A stretch of 64,000 nucleotides of DNA from Paraburkholderia fungorum (GTDB taxonomy: Bacteria > Pseudomonadota > Gammaproteobacteria > Burkholderiales > Burkholderiaceae): the NCBI RefSeq assembly GCF_900099835.1, contig NZ_FNKP01000004.1, forward strand, positions 310,001-374,000, in the 5' to 3' direction. Positions 52,460 through 62,700 of the stretch are shown here, in pieces. Each line of letters starts with the position of its first letter. Position 1 is the stretch's first letter. Made by a program: the position numbers and the translations under genes. The notes below the pieces were generated by a model that made no database searches, was not told the DNA's origin, and saw nothing but the letters and a program-made list of their open reading frames with translations.

Positions 52460-53980
52460 ATGAATAGTGTCGAAGACAATGCTCCCTCTGCCGAAGATAT
52501 AGCCCAACAGCATTCTGGTCTTAAGGGCCGCCTCACGCGCTGCGCAGTCTTTGTCATCAGTCTCGCGCTAACGGGCTGTGCTTCAGATCCTACTACCCGC
52601 AGCGGGGGCATCGGTGAGGTGATGGTTTCCGGCGCCGCAACCTGCATGGGATTAGGGTTTGCACGTATTTGTGATACACAAAACGACAACATATCAAAGC
52701 CATTCTACGAGGCGTTTGACAGCACCTCAATGGACCGGCGACGAGTAGCGAAAGAGATCGTAGCGAGGCACGCCAGCGTGTCGCTTTCGAACATAGAGAT
52801 CCTTCCGGTTGCAAGTCCGACAACGCAGCGCTGGCATGCAAAACTCGCGGTCGTTGCTGCCTCCTCCGTTTTTGACAGTTCGAAAACACCCTACCTGCCC
52901 CAAGACGAAGAAACCCGCAGCTGGATGCGACATCAAGATCTGCCAGTGTTTGCCAACGTGTCTTTATCTCCCTTCAAACTTCAGGTCAACGATTCGGCCG
53001 TGCGGCAATGGGCTTTTCGGCTGCACAACGATCCATACGCGGCTGACAAATGCACATTTAATGGTGTTCCGGAAGACTGTGCGACTGTTCTAACTCCGGA
53101 CCATATCCATACGCTGGTGACTCTGATCGACAAGGCATCACAATCTTCAGATGAGGGGCAAGATCTCACGGGATTTTTTCGTCGCGAGTTGGCGGCTCAG
53201 CGTTTTCAAAAATTCACCAACAATTCTTTATCAACGATAGGCCGGGACGTCTATGTTGTCCATGCAGAAGGTTTCTCGCCGCAAGTTGATTTCCTCGGTA
53301 ATCTGTACATTCCCGATACCTTCGAGAGAAATTGGGATCAGGCCGAGCAAGAGCTGATACTTGACCACGAGGCGGCCCATGTCTCTGCGTTTGGGGTGGA
53401 CTGTCAGACTTTTTTTTTGCAGCAGGCCTTCACCTACTATTTTTCCAGTGGAAAAGTTGATCTTTCGCCCTTGTATGCCATCATGCGAAAACCCGATGAG
53501 ATGTTCGTCGATCTTTTAGCGGCGCGCGCGTTTCATATGACACCACAGCAACTGCGAGAATCTGCCTCGTTGCTCGACGGTCTTGAAAACGCATCGCCAG
53601 CTCGCGCGGACGGACTAAGGGAGTTGGCGTCGCTTGAAGCGAAGGGCATCGCAATCAATACACTGGTTGGCCGACGGCTTCAGACTAATGTGACGGCTTC
53701 TCAGTTGCCAACTGGCACGGACAGCTCGCCGCGAGATATCGATACACGGTTGGCCAGGTACCGGGATCTCACCGCTGAGTATCAAGCTTACCTCGCTCCT
53801 GGGCGGGTGCAGGCACTCGCCGGCGATATGACGATTGACAATCTTGCAGTACATGACTACGTTATCCGCGCGCTCCATAGAGCCGACTCAGCGCAACTCA
53901 GCTTCAACACGAGCGATGGAATCACGTGGGCGCTGACTTTTACGACCATTTCACTGAAATATTCTGGGGACACCAGATGA
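52460..53980 (+). CDS. Lipoprotein with HExxH metallopeptidase-like motif
   Basis: 506 aa. A cytoplasmic N-terminal stretch precedes the signal AVFVISLALTGC (lipobox LTGC near residue 40). The only enzymatic hint is LILDHEAAHVSAFGVDC, matching HExxH of zinc peptidases, with MFVDLLAARAFHM downstream that could supply a third ligand. Most of the rest is alpha/beta without known domains. It would sit on the periplasmic side of a membrane. The start could also be a later Met nearer the signal, but none is in frame before the lipobox. The stop overlaps the next gene (ATGA). Confidence 0.7.
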   Translation: MNSVEDNAPSAEDIAQQHSGLKGRLTRCAVFVISLALTGCASDPTTRSGGIGEVMVSGAATCMGLGFARICDTQNDNISKPFYEAFDSTSMDRRRVAKEIVARHASVSLSNIEILPVASPTTQRWHAKLAVVAASSVFDSSKTPYLPQDEETRSWMRHQDLPVFANVSLSPFKLQVNDSAVRQWAFRLHNDPYAADKCTFNGVPEDCATVLTPDHIHTLVTLIDKASQSSDEGQDLTGFFRRELAAQRFQKFTNNSLSTIGRDVYVVHAEGFSPQVDFLGNLYIPDTFERNWDQAEQELILDHEAAHVSAFGVDCQTFFLQQAFTYYFSSGKVDLSPLYAIMRKPDEMFVDLLAARAFHMTPQQLRESASLLDGLENASPARADGLRELASLEAKGIAINTLVGRRLQTNVTASQLPTGTDSSPRDIDTRLARYRDLTAEYQAYLAPGRVQALAGDMTIDNLAVHDYVIRALHRADSAQLSFNTSDGITWALTFTTISLKYSGDTR

Positions 53981-54579
53981 AGTATATGCAATTAATTTTT
54001 CTAATAATTTTGGCAATTCTCAGCAATATTGCCCACGCTGATGACCAGTTGCTTAAGCAATGGGACGATGCAACTCCTGCCTATCCGTTTTTCTCCAATG
54101 GCATCATCAAGGAGTGCCCGTCGTGTGACACGCTAGTAATAATCGCATCAACTACCAAAGTATCGCCCCAGTTGGTTCAGCAATTCAGAAAGCTATCGCA
54201 GCGCATCGGCAACGATCGAACAAACCAAGGTGTGATCATGCGACGAGATCAGGTGTTATCGCAGGCCGACGAACTGACAGAGCTTCGATGCCCCCTTCCT
54301 GAGCATAACGAGTTAAATGTTGCTTATTTTGTTGATAGAAAGGGCCAGCGTTGCATCAAAATCCCTTACCAAGACGAAGATACATTGAGAATTACACTAG
54401 AAAGGATCTATGGCTATCTAGGTAATACATCCGAGGTCGCCGCCCAACTCGACACGGTTAACCGAGATCGGGTGCTTCGCGAGTACTATGAGAATGCTAA
54501 GGAAGCTATAGGCTCGACGGCACCGTACATTCACGATCTGCTCCAGCTAGCTCTCGCGTTCTTACAAAGAGCGAAGTAG
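53977..54579 (+). CDS. Exported protein coupled to the metallopeptidase-like lipoprotein
   Basis: 200 aa from ATG 53977, overlapping the previous stop. The signal peptide YMQLIFLIILAILSNIAHA is cleaved before DDQLLKQWDD. Two Cys lie in KECPSCDTLVI and one each in LRCPLP and QRCIKIPY, so disulphides are likely. Unknown family. Translational coupling suggests it acts with the lipoprotein, for example as its regulator or inhibitor (inference). Confidence 0.7.
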   Translation: MKYMQLIFLIILAILSNIAHADDQLLKQWDDATPAYPFFSNGIIKECPSCDTLVIIASTTKVSPQLVQQFRKLSQRIGNDRTNQGVIMRRDQVLSQADELTELRCPLPEHNELNVAYFVDRKGQRCIKIPYQDEDTLRITLERIYGYLGNTSEVAAQLDTVNRDRVLREYYENAKEAIGSTAPYIHDLLQLALAFLQRAK

Positions 54580-54707
54580 ATTGGCGTCCATGTCGGCACG
54601 GTATCCATGCGGTCATGCAACGTGTGGGTGGCGCTGTCGCACGTGCGCGGGATGGTGACATTGCTCTGAACGGCGGCTTTTGAGAGACCGTAACGTCCGT
54701 TCAGGGT

Positions 54708-55935
54708 GGCGGATTCAACCGGTCGATGCAACACCTAGAATCTGCGTGAGCAGCGGAGGTGTTGCAAATGAAACAGCGACCGAGAATCTATTACTCCGAG
54801 ACCCAGAAAGCGCTGATGTGGGATCGATGGCGCAAGGGCGATACGATTCATCAGATTGCCAAACTGTTTGATCGGGGCCATTCTTCGATTCAGCGAATAC
54901 TATCGGAGAACGGTGGCATCCAGCCACCGCAAAGGCATCGTGCGCCACAGGCATTGACACTCGCGGAGCGCGAGGAGATTTCCCGTTCACTGGTGTCCGG
55001 GTTGTCGATCCGGTCGATAGCAGCCCGGCTGGGACGCGCTCCTTCCACTATAAGTCGTGAGTTGCAGTGCAACGGAGGCAGCCAGGGCTATCGGGCAAGC
55101 CAGGCGGACGCGATTGCGTGGGAGCGTGCACGTCGGCCGAAGGTTTGCAAACTGATGCAAAACCAGACGCTGGCGCGAGTGGTCGCTGCAAAGCTGAAGT
55201 TGCAGTAATCCCCTGAGCAGATTGCCGGTTGGCTCAGACATGCTTATGCGGTCAATAAGGACTATCTGGTGTCGCACGAGACAATCTACCGGAGCCTCTA
55301 TATTCAAGCTCGTGGTGCCCTGAAAAAGGAACTGCTTGAGCACTTGCGACGCTTTCGAACCATGCGCAGGTCCTGTCATCACACACTTAAAACCGCGGGT
55401 CGCACGAACATTCGCGACGCCGTATCGATAAGTGAACGCCCCGCGACGGCGGAGGATCGCGCAATACCTGGGCACTGGGAAGGTGACTTGCTGTATGGCA
55501 ACGCGACGAGCCAGATTGCAACTCTCGTCGAACGTCAAAGTCGATTCGTGATGCTGGTAAAAGTGCCCAGCAAGGATTCTGAGGCTGTGGTCGACGCGCT
55601 GATACGACACGCCAGCAAACTCCCGAGAGAACTTTATAGATCGCTGAGGTGGGACAGGGGATCGGAAATGTCGGATCACCACCGCTTTAGCGTTGCAACC
55701 GACATTGAGGTCTATTTCTGCGACCCACAGCATCCCTGGCAACGCGGTTCGAACGAAAATACGAATGGGCTTCTGAGGCAATACTTCCCCAAGGGTACTG
55801 ATCTATCTGCCTACTCACAGGCCGGACTGGATGCCGTCGCCAGGCGGCTAAACGAACGTCCCCGAAAAACACTAAGCTTCGATACACCAGCCGAGCGATT
55901 TAACCAAATCGTTGCATCGACCGGTTGAATCCGCC
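54708..55935 (+). mobile_element. IS30-family insertion sequence
   Basis: 1228 bp bounded by perfect 25-bp inverted repeats (54708-54732 and 55911-55935; outer end GGCGGATTCAACCGGTCGAT). GT flanks both ends, a possible 2-bp target duplication. It holds a single transposase frame that is interrupted by one in-frame stop. It inserted into intergenic DNA beside a GAACGGCGGCTTTT repeat-like stretch. Confidence 0.88.
54768..55928 (+). pseudogene. IS30 transposase with in-frame stop
   Basis: N-terminal helix-turn-helix regions (GDTIHQIAKLFDRGHSSIQRIL; LTLAEREEISRSLVSGLSIRSIAARLGRAPSTISREL) are followed by the DDE core: WEGDLLYG, LRWDRGSEM and NENTNGLLRQYFPKGTDLS. TAA at 55206-55208 replaces what should be a Trp codon (KLKLQ-stop-SPEQIAGWL), otherwise same frame throughout. 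The element is probably immobile unless the stop is read through or an intact copy acts on it. Confidence 0.88.
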
Positions 55936-55977
55936 GTCGATAACGGTCCGCCACTACGCGCAGTAGCCCACCATAAA

Positions 55978-56249
55978 CTATCCGCGGACCGATTCGTCAT
56001 GCTGAGGTTTGTATGGCACTTTCAGCGGAGGCATCGTCTGTCCTTCATGCGCGAACTCAAACGTCTTGAGCGCTAATTCATTAGCAGCGGAGTTCAGATC
56101 GGCCGCCCTGTGATTTTTGTCGGAGTGCCTTATCAGGGTCCATTCCAACGTGGTTTCGGCGAGATCCGCCACTGGCAGCGGACGAACAGAGGGTGCACTC
56201 CGATGGATTTGAGGCATCGCCGTTACTCCCCTGTCCCGGTCGAAGAACC
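55978..56249 (-). other. Decayed 3' region of the second imu locus
   Basis: A minus-strand open frame gives LPVADLAETTLEWTLIRHSDKN and ends KVPYKPQHDESVRG; it is out of frame with the imuB copy before it. Possibly the scrambled end of imuB or unrelated remnant DNA. Confidence 0.3.
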
Positions 56250-57260
56250 TCACTCCGCTACCTGTGTTGCGCTCAGGCTTACCGCGATGGCCGCCGCGCC
56301 AAGTTCGATACGTCCGAGCCGTTCCTTGAGCAGCCGCACCAGGTGCTCTTCGTGCCACATCGGCTCTGCGGGCGCAATTTCAATGGTCGTTGGCTCAATG
56401 GCATCCCGGCCACGCTCATGTTCGAGTTGTACCGTTGCCTTTGTGAGTGCCAGCTGCTGCGCACTGAGCCAGCCGCACAGCTGCACCACAAGCAGGCGAG
56501 CGGAAAAAAGGATTGCGTCCGCGTGCTCAACGCGATCTGGCAATTCGACGCGCGCGTTAAAAGCGGGCGGTACCTGAAGCCATTCGAATATTTCCGGTGC
56601 GAGGCCGTATGCCCGGTCCATTGAGTCGAGGAGCGCGACGCCACACCGCTTTTTAAGTCTCGCACGTGGAAATCGGCGGATGTCGCTTCACTGGACGCAG
56701 CCTAGCCCGCTAAACCAGTCGGCGAAGCGACGCATTTCGAGCACGACGAAGAATGGCATCGTGTCCAGTGTACGTTCCAGCGAGCGCATCTTGAGCACCC
56801 TTGTCTTTCCGCGCCTGGAAAGAAGCCACGCGCCTTGACGGGTTGGAGCAACACTGATTCGACCCGTGACGCCAACCGCCTCGACGATCCGTTTGATTGA
56901 GCGGCGGATGCAGGGAACGCCGCCAAAGAGCCGGATGCTTGCCGTGATGTCAAAAACGATAGTGTCTTCGGCGCACTCGGCAACCATCGGCGTAAATCGC
57001 ATGACCGCATAGGCAATATCGAGGAGCAGGGCACGTTCGCGCGCAACGTCCCGATCGTAGACAAGCGCTTCCTCGGCGAGCGTAATGACTCCGCCGCGAC
57101 GCATGCCGATGGCAACGCCTGCCTCGCGCGCCGACGCATCCGCTATGAGCATCTTTTCCCGATCGAGCACGACACATCCATGCTCCGTCCTAGGCGACCA
57201 CCTCGGACGGAACACCTCCAGCGGCAGGCGGGGTAAGTGAATGGCGACGAACACGGCCAT
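56250..57260 (-). pseudogene. imuB: Second imuB copy, broken
   Basis: The first 190 codons (VFVAIHLPRLPLEVFRPRW... RFADWFSGLGCVQ) match ImuB at 47 kb, then TGA at 56688-56690. The frame continues SDIRRFPRARLKKRCGVALL, DRAYGLAPEIFEWLQVPPAFN and RVEHADAILFSARLLVVQLCGWL to a stop at 56250. About 110 C-terminal residues, including the candidate clamp-binding motif, are missing. One nonsense change plus truncation make it non-functional. No dnaE2 follows. Confidence 0.85.
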
Positions 57261-57867
57261 CAGGGCTTAGCAGAATCGGTGAGGGTTGAAGGGTGATGGA
57301 CAACGTTTCGTTTCTGATGGGTCTTCGACGCTTCAGGACATCGACGATCAGTCCGCCTTCAGCAGGGCGCAGACCTAAGCGCAACGCAGCCGGCGACGCA
57401 TCAGCCGCGCTCGCCAGCGGCCGGACAAGCACCAGGAGGGTCTCCGTCGCCTGCGCCGCAAGATGGAGCCGTCCTAATGCGTCGGTCCGGATGTGCGGTT
57501 GCCAGAACAGAAGGGCGCCGCAACTGCCTGTCCGCAATATCCGCTCCGCGCTCCAAAGAGCGTCCGCAGTTCTGGGCGCCCGAATACGCACGAGTTTCGC
57601 GGCGGGCAAACCGAGGTACGAAAACGCTAGCCCATTGGACACATGCGGCGGCTGTATCAAGGCGACAGGACGCTTGCTGACTGCGGCCAGCACAGGCTGA
57701 AGCAGCCGTATTTCGCCGACTCCGGGTTGCTGGACAAGTAACTCCATCAGAGCGCCAAGCGGCCAGCCCCCGCCAGGTAGCTCGGCGGAAAGCGCTTCAT
57801 AGCCCGTGTCTACGGTTCGTCCAGTGCAGCGCGCGAGCTGGGCTCCGCGCCAAAGGGCGGGATGCAT
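57190..57867 (-). CDS. imuA: Second ImuA copy
   Basis: 225 aa, intact frame, clearly paralogous to ImuA at 47.4 kb: LPGGGWPLGALMELLVQQPGVGEIRLLQP, RPVALIQPPHVSNGLAFSYLGL and TADALWSAERILRTGSCGALLFW. It overlaps the broken imuB as in the first locus. Preceded by its own LexA box. Whether it works without a functional ImuB partner is unclear; it could join the first locus's complex. Confidence 0.9.
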   Translation of the reverse strand: MHPALWRGAQLARCTGRTVDTGYEALSAELPGGGWPLGALMELLVQQPGVGEIRLLQPVLAAVSKRPVALIQPPHVSNGLAFSYLGLPAAKLVRIRAPRTADALWSAERILRTGSCGALLFWQPHIRTDALGRLHLAAQATETLLVLVRPLASAADASPAALRLGLRPAEGGLIVDVLKRRRPIRNETLSITLQPSPILLSPDGRVRRHSLTPPAAGGVPSEVVA

Positions 57868-57905
57868 GGACTCGGCATGAACGGGAGGGCGGACCCGGAA
57901 TTTAC

Positions 57906-57921
57906 CTGTATGAATATACAG
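57906..57921. promoter_or_regulatory. LexA (SOS) box upstream of second imuA
   Basis: CTGTATGAATATACAG fits CTGT-N8-ACAG and differs from the 48115 box at one base. It lies about 39 nt before the imuA start. Confidence 0.9.
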
Positions 57922-58019
57922 TAGTAATTCTAGCCCATATTCCGTGAAACCTGGGAAGCCGGGAGAAATAAGCTCGGTTCAGAACGCGGTAGCCGCGCGC
58001 AGTGGGGACACCTCCCAAA

Positions 58020-58300
58020 TCACGTCCCAATCCGAACAGTGGCGTATCTCTCACCTGCGCTGAACAGTTTGAACGCCGCCCACTCTCGAGCCGTCTTGCC
58101 CATTAGCCCGGCATCTATCTCGCGCTCAACCGCGGGATTGCGGAAAACACCGGTCGCGGCTTTCCCAGCGAACGTCGTGGCGGTAGCATCTCGCTCGCTC
58201 GCCTGCAGGAATGCTTCTCCACTATCCTCAAACACGACGATACCGAGCGTTCCCGGTAACCTTGGAGGCCATTCCCACGGCGCTTATGCGGGACGATTAA
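58020..58300 (-). pseudogene. Truncated small gene at island boundary
   Basis: The minus-strand frame is open from a TAA near 58290 and reads LPGTLGIVVFEDSGEAFLQAS, then AAFKLFSAGERYATVRIGT, ending 58020. A GTG at 58235 could start a 71-residue protein, but sense-like residues continue upstream, so the 5' end looks cut where AT-rich DNA begins. Its C-terminus resembles the small protein at 49032. Confidence 0.4.
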
Positions 58301-58311
58301 TTACTTTTTAA

Positions 58312-58678
58312 AATTATGCCAACTGCATTTTAATAAGCTGCGCTGCATTATTTTTATATTAACTTATAAAATTATCGATCTTTACTTGACAGAAATGATG
58401 CGCATGCTTATAAACTCCACTCTATCATTAGACGGAACCACTTATGGGTGAGAGATATATTCCAATCGAGGCTATTTGAACCTTTTCATCCGATCTTGAC
58501 TGGACAATATCAATTGCCAGAGCTTAATGGCGCTTACACATCAAAAAGATAAATTTCATTAGACAAAAAACTACGGACCTCTCTCGCTATGATGGTCGTG
58601 CGTAGAATTCGGCGCCACTAACGGCCGGGCTTCGCCTTGGATAAATAATTTAGAGATATTGGCTGATTAAACGGGGGC
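58312..58678. other. AT-rich leader region of the RHS island
   Basis: About 370 bp, much richer in A/T than its surroundings, with no gene. It contains the consensus promoter at 58386-58414 and a roughly 260-nt untranslated stretch. Confidence 0.6.
58386..58414 (+). promoter_or_regulatory. Sigma70-type promoter
   Basis: TTGACA (58386-58391) and TATAAA (58409-58414) with a 17-bp spacer, a near-consensus housekeeping promoter in AT-rich DNA. It points at the exported protein gene starting at 58679. Confidence 0.7.
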
Positions 58679-59695
58679 ATGATGCGCGGGCGCTACATTC
58701 TGTATTCCATGGTGACTACTTGTCTATTTTTTCTAAACGCTATTCCCGCCAACGCAACGTGTGCGACTTTACCCAACAATTTAACGAACGGCCAAGTGGC
58801 GGATGCTAGCCAGGTGATGGCCAATTTCAACGCGTTACAGGGTTGTATTGGCCAACAAGGTAGTGTGAGTAGTGGCAACGCCGGGCAGATTGGCGTGTAT
58901 GGTTCGAATGGGAACACGGTTTCTGGAGAAGCGCCTTCCGGCATGCTAGATTCAGCATTTGGCGCAACCCCGGGTTCTATCCTTTATCGTGGTACATCCG
59001 GGTGGGCTGCATTAACACCAGGGACGCCCGGCCAGCTACTTTCGACGGGCGGATCGAATGCCAATCCTGTCTGGACCAGCGCCAGTGGAGGGGGGAGTAC
59101 AAGCCCTTTTTTTACCTCTTTGCAACCACCGTCTGCAAACGCCTTCTTACTTGTGACTGCAGCGGGTATCACAGCAACGCTCACAGATCTGCCAAGCGGT
59201 CGTGGAATGACCATGAATAATAATGGTAGCAGCACCAATACCATGTCGAGCATGGAGCAGCCCGTTTTATCGCAGTCAGCATTTACAGTCACAGCATGTG
59301 TATATCTTGCGTCGTCTCTTGCCAACAACTGGTTTATAGGTATTGGAGTTGCCGACAGCAGTGGCAAATACGATGCATTTGGCTGGCGGAATAATACCTA
59401 TGGCCTAGGCGCGTTCAACGAGTTTCAGTTCAGTAGTATCAATACGTTCTATTCGGCGACAGCGTTCTTCGGAGCATTTAACCAGAACGGACCTGTCTGG
59501 TTAAGGCTTCAATTAACCGGTGGTAATTTTGTTTTTTCCGCGTCGTTTGATCAGGAGAACTGGGAAACGATCCAGACCGTGAGCGCGACACATTATCTTG
59601 GATCGGCTATTTCAAAAGTCGGATTAATTGTAGACAATAATAGTACACATCATATGATAGTCGACGCTTTCTCGTGGTCGCAAGTAACTCCCTGA
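58679..59695 (+). CDS. Exported tail-fibre-like protein
   Basis: 338 aa. The signal peptide ILYSMVTTCLFFLNAIPANA is cleaved before TCATLPNNLTNGQVADASQV, a start seen in phage tail-fibre and collagen-like exported proteins. A Gly/Ser/Asn-rich middle (GQIGVYGSNGNTVSG, SASGGGSTSP) precedes a beta-sandwich-like C-terminal half (TVTACVYLASSLANNWFIGIGV; RLQLTGGNFVFSASFDQENWE), resembling concanavalin-like lectin domains. It is followed 37 nt later by the RHS gene, so the two are probably one unit. Confidence 0.75.
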   Translation: MMRGRYILYSMVTTCLFFLNAIPANATCATLPNNLTNGQVADASQVMANFNALQGCIGQQGSVSSGNAGQIGVYGSNGNTVSGEAPSGMLDSAFGATPGSILYRGTSGWAALTPGTPGQLLSTGGSNANPVWTSASGGGSTSPFFTSLQPPSANAFLLVTAAGITATLTDLPSGRGMTMNNNGSSTNTMSSMEQPVLSQSAFTVTACVYLASSLANNWFIGIGVADSSGKYDAFGWRNNTYGLGAFNEFQFSSINTFYSATAFFGAFNQNGPVWLRLQLTGGNFVFSASFDQENWETIQTVSATHYLGSAISKVGLIVDNNSTHHMIVDAFSWSQVTP

Positions 59696-59732
59696 TTAAT
59701 AATTTAATAAAAAAAATTTCAAGGACGCACTC

Positions 59733-62700
59733 ATGGTCGCTGCCATTCGTACGTTTTTCCGCGTCATCATCGTAATTTTTATACTTATCTTGTCTAAACC
59801 CGCGTTGGCGGCCTGGGGCACTACCACCTCCAGCGGATGCGGGCAAAATTGCGCGTCTCCTCAGGACGTTTGCGACTTTTGGGGCGCTGCAGTCCTGGGA
59901 TACTGTCTAGGGATTGGCCCCCCAATTTATAGCGCAACGGGAAAAATGATCGGGACACATTACTCGGTCAGTTTCGTTCAAGAATATCCGGTTATAGATG
60001 GCGAAGCCTTCCTGTTTTGCACGGCGCCTTACACATACGACGGATTAGCTCCAAGCGGCTGCTCCCTTGCCGTTACAGTCCCAGAGAAACAATTGGGATG
60101 TGGCTGCTCAGGTGAGGGAATGGTAGGAAATCCCATTACCTTGAATATTGGAAATAAATTTGAAGTAACGACCGATTTCGAAACAGACGGTCAAAACTCT
60201 TTAGCGTTCGTTCGTTACTACAACAGTCAGTCACAGCAGAAATCTTCCTTGGGTTTTAACTGGCGCTCCAACTTCGACCGGGGTTTTCGCTACAACGGCG
60301 GAGATGCTTCAACTTCAACAATCGTTTGGTTCACTCGACCCGATGGGGCGACATATTCATTTACCAACGTCTCCGGAGCGTGGCTGCCAAGTGATGTTGA
60401 TGTCAATATGCAACTTACGTCATTGGGAGCATCGGGTTGGGTGCTGGCAGATCAGAACGACAATGTCGAGACATATACACTGAATGGCCAGCTGACTTCG
60501 ATAAAGACGAGATCGGGCTACGAGCAGGATCTGACCTACGATGCCGATGGCAATCTTGTTTCGGTAACGGATTCTTTTGGTCGTACCCTTGCGTTTTCGG
60601 TCGTAAACGGGGTTATCCATACGATGACCGACCCCGACGGCAAGCTCTATACATATGGCTATGCGAATCTTCTCTCGACGTCAGACCAGCTGGTAAACGT
60701 CAACTTTCCTGGCAGCAATTCGCCGACCATTCAATATCTATATGAGAACGCCTCGTATCCGTACGCTCTTACAGGAATTGTCGACGAGAAGGGCACCCGC
60801 TATGCAACGTGGTCATACGATTCGACCATGCGCGCTGTTAGTAGTGAGCACGCAGGTGGCGTCGAAGCAACGTCCCTCGCCTATAACCTGAACAGCAACG
60901 GAGCAGGGACGGTTACAACGACGAACGCACTCGGCAAGGAGATGATCTACACGCTTGGCCTAGTTGCGGGAGCAGGAAAAATCACCGGAATTTCAGGCCC
61001 GGCAAGCGCGAACACGGCAGCGACATCGGAAAGCTTCACTTACGATAGCAACGGTTATATCGCGAGTCACACTGATAACAATGGAAATCTAACAAAATAC
61101 GTTAATGACACACATGGCCATGTAACCAGCGAGACCGATGCCTCCGGGACGGAGCAGGCTCGAACCATTACTACCGCCTGGGATGCCATCTATAATTTGC
61201 CGACGGAAACCGTGCAACCGGGCTTGACAACCGACTACACGTATTCATCCGGCTTACTAACTACAAAATCTGAAACAGATACGACCACGACCACCGCTCC
61301 ATACAGTACAAATGGAACGTTAAGGACGTGGACATACACCTATTTCCCAACCGGCCTTTTGCATACCGTTGATGGACCGCTTACCGGAACAGTTGATACG
61401 GTCGCCTACACCTATACGCCTCAAGGCTGCGTTGCCTCTTTCACCAATGAAGTGGGACAGGTCACCAGCATTACCTCCGTGAACGGACGCTGTGAGCCAC
61501 TGTCTTCGGTCGATCCTAACGGCGTCGTGAGTAACTACACCTATGATGATCGCGGCCGCATCACCTCGGTAACAATAAATCCCGGTGCGGATCAATCTGA
61601 AACTGGCTTTACCTATGATCTCGCCGGAAACCTCACGGATGTTACTTTTCCGGATAGTTCCACACTGACCTACGCGTATGACGACGCGCATAGATTGACC
61701 GCTATCACCAATAATCTGGGAGAGAGCATCACTTACTCCCTTGACGCGATGGGCAATCGAACCGCTACGGCGATCAAATCAGCGTCGATGGTCATCACCA
61801 AGCAGCAATCGGCAACTTTCGATGAACTCGGCCGCCTGATGGCCGACATCGGTGCGGCGTCACAAACCACTACGTATAAGTACGATCTCAACAGTAATGA
61901 GACAGCCACGACCGATCCACGCGGCAAGGTCTATGGTCATACCTTCGATGTGTTAAATCGCTTATATCAGGAAGTCGATCCAGATTCCGGCTACACGACG
62001 ACAGCCTTCAATGGCAAGGACGAGGTAATAGGCGTGACAGATGCCCGTTCGCTTGGGACTACGTACGTACGCGACGGGTTTGGGAACACCATCCAGAGGA
62101 CGAGCCCGGACACTGGTATCGACAAATTCTGGTACGACTTGAGCGGCAACATTATCAGGAAGGTGGACGCGCGGGGCGTAGAAACGGATTTCGCATATGA
62201 CGCCGCCAGTCGATTGATCAGTCAGACCTTTCCGACAGCGTCCTCGGAAAACGTTACGTTCGGTTATGACGCTACGGCGAACGGTAACAAGGGTGTCGGC
62301 CACCTGACGTCTTTCACCGACCCAAGCGGTTCGACGGCCTCGGTTTATGATGCGCTCGGACGAGTCGTATCCGACGCAAGGCTGGTTGCGGGTGTGTCTC
62401 ATGTCATGACTTACACCTATGATCGTGCCGATAACATCCTCACAGAAACCTATCCCTCGGGCCGTATCGTCGCCTACGCGCGCGACGCGACGGGCCGCAT
62501 TACCGCGGTAACGACGCAGCAGAATTCGGGTGCCGCGCAGGTCAGTATCGTAGCTGGCGCGAGTTACCAACCGTTTGGCCCACTCGCTGGCTTAACCTTT
62601 GGTAACGGTCTCGCTGCGTCAATCACGTCTGATCTGGATTACCAACCAACCGGTTTTAAGGTAACAAACGGTACGACGACGATCCAGAACATCACTAACG

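Noticed and set aside
58039..58311. Plus-strand frame opposite the truncated small gene
   Set aside because: Ser/Ala-rich, no ribosome site; the minus-strand reading has the better protein character.
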